Part shown: positions 57,415 through 64,000 of the stretch, in pieces
How positions within the stretch are numbered: position 1 is the first letter of the stretch
Layout: every line of letters begins with the position of its first letter
Source: Xestospongia bergquistia
Taxonomy: Eukaryota > Porifera > Demospongiae > Haplosclerida > Petrosiidae
Direction: 5' to 3'
Assembly (NCBI GenBank): GCA_963965975.1
Contig: OZ014423.1
Span: forward strand, 6,102,301 to 6,166,300
Length of the DNA stretch: 64,000 nt
Notes under the pieces: model-generated
The model's input: the letters and a program-made list of their open reading frames with translations, nothing else
Database searches by the model: none
Told to the model about the DNA's origin: nothing
Made by a program: the position numbers and the translations under genes

Positions 57415-58585
57415 ATGGCTAGAGTTCTCAATCGTCTTGCATTGCTTGGTTTTGGACTGGCTGCAACTGGAGCAGTTGTTAATTCAACACTGTATAATGG
57501 TAAATATCGATTTTAACACTATTGCAATCACATGATTATCACGTGACAGTGGATGGTGGTGAGAGAGTAGTCATATTTGATAGGTTCCGTGGAGTATTGC
57601 GGAGTGTAACTGGAGAGGGTACACATTTTCTAATTCCGTGGGTACAAAGACCAATTTATTTTGGCATACGTAGCAAGCCTCGTAATGTCCCAGTTGTTAC
57701 TGGAAGCAAAGGTATTATGCAAACCTACTGGTTTCTTTAGTTCAATAATTTAACCCTTTAGATCTTCAAAATGTTGACATCACTCTTCGATTATTGTTTC
57801 GTCCAGAGATTGACAAATTGCCGTGGATTTTTCGTAATGTGGGTGTGGACTATGATGAAAGGGTTCTCCCCTCAATTACAACTGAAGTCCTCAAAGCAGT
57901 AGTCGTATGTTTAATGATGTAATATTATAATAAATTTATAATAATTTAGGCCCAGTTTGATGCTAGTGAGTTAATTACACAACGTGAAGTGGTTAGTATT
58001 CTTATATTATGTTATATAATTTTTAATGTCTTGTGCAGGTATCTCAAAGAGTTAGTGAAATGTTAATAGACAGAGCTAATACATTTGGTATTATTCTTGA
58101 CGACATTTCTATTGTAAGTAAAATATCAGAACATTGGTTTTATGTAGTCCATATGTTTTCAGACACATTTGAGTTTTGGACATGAGTTTACACAGGCTGT
58201 TGAAATGAAACAAGTCGGTAAGTTATGTATAATGCAATATGTCGTGGAATTGACTTCTACTTGTTTTTGGTTTTCAGCTCAACAAGAGGCAGAAAGAGCT
58301 CGCTTTCTTGTCGAAAAGGTGAAGTTAACTTTGTAATATCTTTGTGTTTATATACTTCATCTTTTATAGGCAGAGCAATACAAACAGGCGGCCATTATCA
58401 CAGCTGAAGGAGATGCTAAAGCTGCAGAGTTACTTGCTAAATCTTTTAATGAAGCAGGAGATGGTCTGATTGAGTTAAGACGATTAGAAGCATCTGAAGA
58501 AATTGCTGGTACTCTATCTCGATCACGCAATGTTGCTTATTTACCCGGAAGTGGGCAGAACCTACTATTGTCCATACCACCATAA
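57415..58585 (+). CDS. PHB1: Prohibitin 1
   Basis: PHB1 forms ring complexes with PHB2 in the mitochondrial inner membrane and stabilises respiratory subunits. The start [20 protein letters not shown] supplies the N-terminal hydrophobic anchor. The SPFH/band 7 domain follows: [80 protein letters not shown], and [17 protein letters not shown]. The C-terminal coiled coil includes [20 protein letters not shown] and [11 protein letters not shown]. The ending [15 protein letters not shown] is near-identical in most animals. Seven or so short exons are intact, and the length is normal. Confidence 0.97.
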
Positions 58586-58723
58586 ATGGACAATAGTTAA
58601 TTAATTAATTGTGTATTAAATCATTTTTTCTGTGATGACACCTTTATTTAGACATATAATACTAGAGTGATCTAGTTTAAATAATACTCATATTATGTAT
58701 GTATTACTAGATTGTTCTTGCAA

Positions 58724-58978
58724 CTACTCGTCATTAGCAAAGTCTGCTGGGTTCTTTCTTTGTCTCCTGTGAAAGTCTTTAGTGCCAAAGTGATACACCA
58801 GCCCTGCTATGATAAATCCTGGTGATACATAAAAGACATTATCAAAGAATCTTCTTAACAAGTTCCCTGGACTTCGTCTGAACATTCCAGCAAAGGCTCT
58901 CTGTTCGTATGGAGATAGAGAGTATGTAATGACATGACGAACTCGTACTCCTAGTGTTCCCCAATCTTTGTGACCCAT
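58724..58978 (-). CDS. UQCRQ: Cytochrome b-c1 complex subunit 8
   Basis: A single-exon 84-residue protein, matching the usual length of the complex III subunit UQCRQ (QCR8). The N-terminus MGHKDWGTLGVRVRHVITYS continues as SLSPYEQRAFAGMF. A single transmembrane stretch (VFYVSPGFIIAGLVYHFGT) precedes the C-terminal RRQRKNPADFANDE. The RHVI-YSLSP-EQRAF and RKNPA motifs are the family signature. It is convergent with PHB (138 bp between stops) and head to head with DAP. Confidence 0.95.
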   Translation of the reverse strand: MGHKDWGTLGVRVRHVITYSLSPYEQRAFAGMFRRSPGNLLRRFFDNVFYVSPGFIIAGLVYHFGTKDFHRRQRKNPADFANDE

Positions 58979-59250
58979 ATCTGTGAAAGGAGAAATTGGG
59001 CATCAATTAGAGAAACCTCTCTGACTTATGCTTATATTAATAGTTATTCTATATTGTTAATAAGACAATACATTTTAATGTTTGAGAACTATACCTAAAA
59101 AGTTACTGTCAATCCAAGATATTCAGTTAAACTTTACTTGAAGATCACCTTGGAAGATTAGCTAGGGCGTGGTAATGAGGTGGGCGTGTTCAATTGAACT
59201 TTGTACCACGAGATTGCATTTTCAACAAAAGAAGCAAAAAATAAGAAAAG
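58979..59250. promoter_or_regulatory. Bidirectional promoter region, UQCRQ / DAP
   Basis: The 272 bp between starts hold two GGGCGTG boxes (59165-59171 and 59182-59188), which are KLF/Sp-type elements. The same box in reverse (CACGCCC) occurs twice in the COA1/ATG9 promoter about 1.2 kb away. Confidence 0.6.
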
Positions 59251-59718
59251 ATGTCGAGTGAAGGTCAAGAGTTAAAGGCTGGCCATCCACCAGCTGGTAT
59301 AGTAATATTATAATATGTTACTTTTTATTGTGTATGTTCTAATAGTTAAGGCTGGAGGTATGAGAGTAGTTACTAAACACAGACATAAAGATCAAGATTC
59401 AGATGCTTACGATGAAAAATACAAAGACTCTGTTAATCCCATTGGATCAACCAAGTACATCAACTTTTATATCACATATCGTTTATTATACTACTATAGA
59501 GTTGAGATCAGACAAGATGTGTCATTATCTGGAGGACTAGTGGTAGCAGTAAGTAATACAGAGATCTATATTGAAATAATAATTATTTGTTGCTATAGGA
59601 AAGTAAACAACAACATAGTGAAGCCATAAGAAGTTATCACGACAAACCACAACCATCTTATGAGAAGCACCATGCTTCTGTGAAACAAATGCAAATCAAC
59701 CAACCAAGGAAAAACTAA
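59251..59718 (+). CDS. DAP: Death-associated protein 1 (DAP)
   Basis: DAP is a small proline-rich, mostly disordered protein known as an mTOR substrate that restrains autophagy. The sequence starts MSSEGQELKAGHPPAVKAGG, almost the same as the vertebrate N-terminus, and continues MRVVTKHRHKDQDSD. A middle part has VEIRQDVSLSGGLVVAES, and the end is HHASVKQMQINQPRKN, matching the family's HxS...QxxQPRK tail. Four exons; the last ends with TAA at 59718. It is convergent with COA1 (116 bp). Confidence 0.93.
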
Positions 59719-59834
59719 ACCAGTTTTTAAAACTGGTTTTACCTGTTTGAGAAAAACATGTAACAATATCACAATGTCATGTTTTGTAAATTTCATATCA
59801 ACGTTTGGTGTTTTTGGTCATTTATTACATTTAA

Positions 59835-60346
59835 TTAACATCTTGTTGAACTAGTTTGTTTGTCTAGTATGACCAGTTTTTCTGACCGTCCTTTAAACTC
59901 TAAAACTACATAATCTAGTCGCCATTTTCCATTACACTGTGTGGCATATGAATGTACATAGCCTGCAGACCTTTTACCGCTAACAGGAATAGAGATCTAA
60001 TGTTGTATGACATTGAATTAAAATTTAAATGTAACAATTCTATTTACTTCTGCATGTTCTGTAGTAATCCTATTGTGTTTATCATTCAATCGTAAAGTCT
60101 GAAATCGTAGGGGCTCTCCCAGTAAATACATTGCTCTCTCATCTCGTTTCAGTGCTTCAACTGCTGCAGTATAATAACCACTTGATGCTAGTTTCCCTAT
60201 GACATCAATACACAATGAAATACAACATACAAGGATATATGACATTAAGCTGTACTTTGTATTAAGTAATAGAGTACTGTACATCCAGATACAGATAATA
60301 CTGCACCATACAGAGCTGCTCTCTTTAAAAAGTCAACTTTCAACAT
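59835..60346 (-). CDS. COA1: Cytochrome c oxidase assembly factor 1
   Basis: COA1 is an inner-membrane factor related to TIM21 that helps build complexes IV and I. Three exons read in one frame. Exon 1 (start 60346) is MLKVDFLKRAALYGAVLSVS with GCTVLYYLIQ, a single membrane anchor. Exon 2 has YYTAAVEALKRDERAMYLLG, EPLRFQTLRLNDKHN. Exon 3 begins ISIPVSGKRSAGYVHSYATQ and then KWRLDYVVLEFKG. The pattern YYLIQ, YY-A-E-L, LG-PL and IPVSG-KS-G-VHS is that of COA1. The stop TAA is at 59835-59837. Length is about 130 residues, usual for the family. Confidence 0.87.
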
Positions 60347-60492
60347 TGAATTTTTTAGGACAGCCCAGCCACGCCCCAGATAAATATAATTAACCCACGC
60401 CCTGCGTCATTCTGTAAATAACTTTGTGTCATGTTTTTCCTCATAGTGACTGGTTTATTTTAGGAAGTCTTTATAGGAATAGACTGACTGCT
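60347..60492. promoter_or_regulatory. Bidirectional promoter region, COA1 / ATG9
   Basis: The 146 bp between starts contain CCACGCCCC at 60369-60377 and CCCACGCCC at 60394-60402, a pair of KLF/Sp-type boxes, with an AT-rich ataaatataatta between them that could serve as a TATA-like element. Confidence 0.6.
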
Positions 60493-63400
60493 ATGCCTTC
60501 TCGTAAGACTCGGTACACTCGTTTAGAAACAGACGAGGAGTCCAACAGTAACAGTGATGATGAAGCTCCACCCACTCATGTACAACTTCAGAGCTCTCAT
60601 AATATCAAAGGTATTGTAAACCAGTTATTAAAACAAGCTAAACAAACTTGATTTTTATGTCCTTATAGCTAGTCGATGGAATCACATTGAAAATCTTGAT
60701 GAATTTTTTGACAGGGTAAGCTTATTCACTTCATTATTATCGTACATGTCCTGTGTGCTATATTATGTGGTACATGTCCTATGTGCTATATTATGTGGTA
60801 CATGTCCTATGTGCTATATTATGTGGTACATGTCCTATGTGTTATATTATGTGGTACATGTCCTATGTGTTATATTATGTGGTACGTGTCCTATGTGTTA
60901 TAATATGTGGTACATGTCCTATGTGTTATATTATGTGGTACATGTCCATGTGTTATATTATGTGGTACATGTCCTATGTGTTATATTATGTGGTACATGT
61001 CCTATGTGTTATATTATGTGGTACATGTCCTATGTGTTATATTATGTGGTACATGTCCTATGTGTTATATTATGTGGTACATGTCCTATGTGTTATATTA
61101 TGTGGTACATGTCCTATGTGTTATATTATGTGGTACATGTCCTATGTGTTATATTATGTGGTACATGTCCTATGTGTTATATTATATGGTACATGTCCTA
61201 TGTGTTATAATATGTGGTACATGTCCTATGTGTTATATTATGTAGTACATGTCCTATGTGTTATATTATGTGGTACATGTTCTATGTGTCATATTATGTA
61301 GTACATGTCCTATGTGTTATATTATGTGGTACATGTCCTATGTGTTATATTATGTGGTACATGTCCTATGTGTCATATTATGTAGTACATGTCCTATGTG
61401 TTATATTATGTGGTACATGTCCTATGTGTTATATTATGTAGTACATGTCCTATGTGTCATATTATGTAGTACATGTCCTATGTGTTATAATATGTGGTAC
61501 ATGTCCTATGTGTTATGTTATGTAGATATATTACTATTTAATGAATCATGGTTTAATGGCCATTCTACTCAATGATTTTCTGGAACTTGTGTAAGTAAAA
61601 CTCTAATATTATCCTCTTCATTTAATGTTTACACACATTTTTGTTGTTTACAGACAATTTGCTTTTGTTTGTTTGTTTGCTGCTTTTATTTTGACTTGTT
61701 TGAACTTCAAAAATTTATTCGCTGACAATATCTACACTTACGATAATGATACAAAAAATGAAGTAATTAAAAATGTAGCACTTAACGATATCATTATATT
61801 TGACAATTTGACAAAGTAAGAGAATAAATTACATAACACAAACAATAATATAACAATTGTTCTTTAGCATTAATCCTGTATTGGTCTTCATATTGCTACT
61901 TGCCTTTATTTTCTGGTTTCATCGGTTCTGTAAAATGATTTGGAGGTTTTTCAAGTTCTGGGAAATTCGTAGTTTCTATTCAGAAGTTCTCGATATTCCA
62001 TCAGTGAGTGGGCGGTATTTTAAAAGACAATGAACATAGTATGAGGTAATGATTTTATCTATTTTTTATAGTCTGAATTACGTAATTATAACTGGCATGA
62101 TGTACTTCAACGATTGAAAGAAGCACAAAATGAATATAAAATGAACATCAGAAAACAAGAACTTACTGAACTAGGTATGATATTATCTCTTTATCTACTA
62201 TTACTTATTGGTTCTTAGATGTTTATCACAGAATGTTGCGTTTCAAGAATTATTTGGTTGCCATGGTGAATAAAGGTGTACTGCCTTGTAAAATTTGGGT
62301 GCCTTTCTTTGGAGAGAAGTGAGTATTACACTTATTGGTGACCTCTGACCTTTGAAATTTTTAATAGGGTTTTCTTTACAAAGGGTTTAAAATATAATTA
62401 TGAGTTGCTATTGTTTTGTGAGTTAATGTTAGCAATGGGTCTGATAATATTTTGTATTGTGTAGGGGGACCTGGAGCACCTTTTAAAAATAATTATTATC
62501 TCTGTGAAGAGTATAAGTCAGCTAATAAAAAGTAAGTTCAGGATATCTTTGGATATTTTTGAATACTAATGTATTTTTTCTACCATTTAGATATGCATTG
62601 GTACAAAAGTAAGCCATAGATCTCAAATATTATTACCAAATGTGGACATTGTTTTATAGATTACGATTTCGTATTGCTGTTTTGGCACTCATCAATTTGA
62701 TTTTTTCTCCCATTGTGTTCCTCTATCAAATCTTATATTCATTCTTCTCTTATGCTGAAGTAAGATTCTTTACAATCTTATAAATATCTACACATCCTAG
62801 CTTTTAAAACGTCAACCTGGTGTATTTGGACGACGTCGCTGGTCCCTCTTTGGTAGTGTATTTCTGAGACATTTTAATGAGTTAGATCATGAATTAGTAA
62901 TGAGACTTAATAGAGCATATGAACCAGCTGTCAAATACATGGATCTATTTGTATTACCCGTGGCTACAATCTTGGCTAGGTGTGTCATTATATAGAGATC
63001 AGTCATTTATATTCTGTATAGAAATATAGCCTTTATTTGTGGCTCGGTTTTGGCTGTATTACTAACTCTTACAGTAATACAAGAGGATCTACTGACTGCA
63101 CATAATGTCTTGACAACTATTACAGCTCTAGGTAAAGTAGATTATGATAACAATTTAAAGTTAATCTTTTATTAGGGATTGTTGTGACTGTTTGTCGGAT
63201 CTTCATACCTGATGAGGTAAAGAGAATACTTGTAGTTATAATATCATTATGAAAATAATATCTGTAGCATCTTATTAGAGACCCCAAGGAATTGATGTCA
63301 TTGATATTATCTGAAATTCATTATATGCCTGATCTGTGGAAAGAAAAACCTCACACTGTACAAGTAAGAATGAATGGATAAATAGACAAATGAATGGATG

Positions 63401-64000
63401 AATAAATTGGTTTAATGGACAGATACTTATATATTTATTATATTAGGTCAGTGGTCAATTTGGTCAAGTTTTTCAATTCACAATGACATATTTATTGGAT
63501 GAATTGTTGAGTCCATTGATAACACCTTTTGTTCTTTACTTTCGTTTGAGAGACAAATCACAAGATATTATTGACTTCTTTAGAAACTTCACTATTGATG
63601 TATCAGGTAAATAATTATTATATAATTATACAAGGTTTTACCCTTAGTGTACAAGGTGTTGGTGATGTGTGTTCATTTGCTGAAATGAACTTGAGGAAAC
63701 ATGGACATCCTGATGTAAGAGGAATGTTTTAGAGGATAATGTTTATCTCTCTTTAGTGGCAAGAAAACTCACAGCTAAGTCATGCTAATCAACATGAACA
63801 AGCTGAACTCGGCAAAACTGAAATATCATTGATTCAATTCTCAGTAAGTTATGTGATCACATTGTGTAGATATCATGTGATTGATTTTTGCATGTCATGT
63901 GATATTGTATGGACGTCATGTGATTTATTATTTAATAGCGTAACAATCCTCACTGGGAGGCTGGTGACGATGCAAATATGTTTATGAGTCAAATGAAGGA
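60493..64000 (+). CDS. ATG9A: Autophagy-related protein 9 (3' end outside the window)
   Basis: ATG9 is the multi-pass lipid scramblase of autophagosome-seeding vesicles. I chose the start MPSRKTRYTRLETDEESNSN at 60493; an upstream in-frame ATG (60424) lacks family support. Then come SRWNHIENLDEFFDR, an intron filled by the 28-bp minisatellite, and MNHGLMAILLNDFLELV. Later blocks are FAFVCLFAAFILTC (membrane helix), KFWEIRSFYSEVLDIP, ELTELDVYHRMLRFKNYLVA, VFFTKGLKYNYELLLF, and GPGAPFKNNYYLCEEYK. Further on are FLRHFNELDHELVMRLNRAY, VLTTITAL, IHYMPDLWKEKPH, and LLSPLITPFVLYFRLRDKSQ. The last exons in view read VQGVGDVCSFAEMNLRKHGH and NPHWEAGDDANMFMSQ. All are ATG9 landmarks. The vertebrate A or B paralogue cannot be assigned. 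Confidence 0.95.
60743..61525. repeat. 28-bp minisatellite, about 28 copies, in an ATG9 intron
   Basis: The unit is tatgtggtacatgtcctatg followed by tgttatat. The array fills most of the intron and its last unit ends in tatgtag, which is the 3' splice site of the next exon (first base 61526). Some units in the 3' half have tatgtag in place of tatgtgg, creating extra AG dinucleotides. The array lacks stops in all three + frames, so long apparent ORFs cross it; these are artefacts. Confidence 0.96.

Noticed and set aside
60746-61575. Long Cys/Tyr/Val-rich open frames (75-182 codons) in several frames
   Set aside because: They cross the 28-bp minisatellite, which has no stop in any forward frame. 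The region is an ATG9 intron bounded by good splice sites.

Overview
The window is nuclear DNA from an early-branching animal, most likely a demosponge close to Amphimedon queenslandica. That identification is inference from memory of such genomes, not a database match. The DNA is AT-rich and very gene-dense. Nearly every gene is broken into short exons by GT-AG introns of about 50-100 bp. The gene set is animal (POU class 6 homeobox, DAPP1-type SH2-PH adaptor, HD-PTP-like Bro1 protein, CFAP65, CASC3/Barentsz). I saw no prokaryotic, viral or organellar segment.

Layout, left to right: the 3' end of an unidentified + gene (about 451-698) and a hypothetical - gene (966-1760); ZC3H15 (-) head to head with RAB3GAP1 (+); PIKFYVE (-); CASC3/Barentsz (-) head to head with TAF5 (+); a POU6-type homeobox exon inside a TAF5 intron on the same strand; DAPP1-like (-) head to head with CFAP65 (+); an unrecognised gene with tandem Tudor/SH3-like modules plus an Ig domain (-); EXD2 (-); a secreted GtaA-type glutaminase-like gene (-); a PTPN23/HD-PTP homologue without a phosphatase domain (-) head to head with prohibitin PHB (+); UQCRQ (-) head to head with DAP (+); COA1 (-) head to head with ATG9 (+, cut by the window end).

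Six divergent pairs are separated by only 63-327 bp between start codons, so most promoters here must be bidirectional. Several genes serve endosome, lysosome or autophagy functions (RAB3GAP1, PIKFYVE, DAPP1, PTPN23, DAP, ATG9). Several others act in mitochondria (EXD2, PHB, UQCRQ, COA1). At 57-61 kb these two groups alternate across shared promoters.

The most interesting structures are: (1) the POU6 exon in the TAF5 intron, whose acceptor phase also lets TAF5's 5' LisH exons splice into it in frame; (2) a 48-bp tandem triplication of a TAF5 3' splice site that keeps frame; (3) a 26-bp minisatellite with a 263-bp higher-order period in a CASC3 intron; (4) a 28-bp minisatellite in ATG9 whose last unit carries the real splice acceptor; (5) the Tudor-like/Ig protein; (6) an X-box-like site just before the CFAP65 start codon.

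Gene spans run from start codon to stop codon and include introns. Exon edges were read by eye from splice signals and reading frame.
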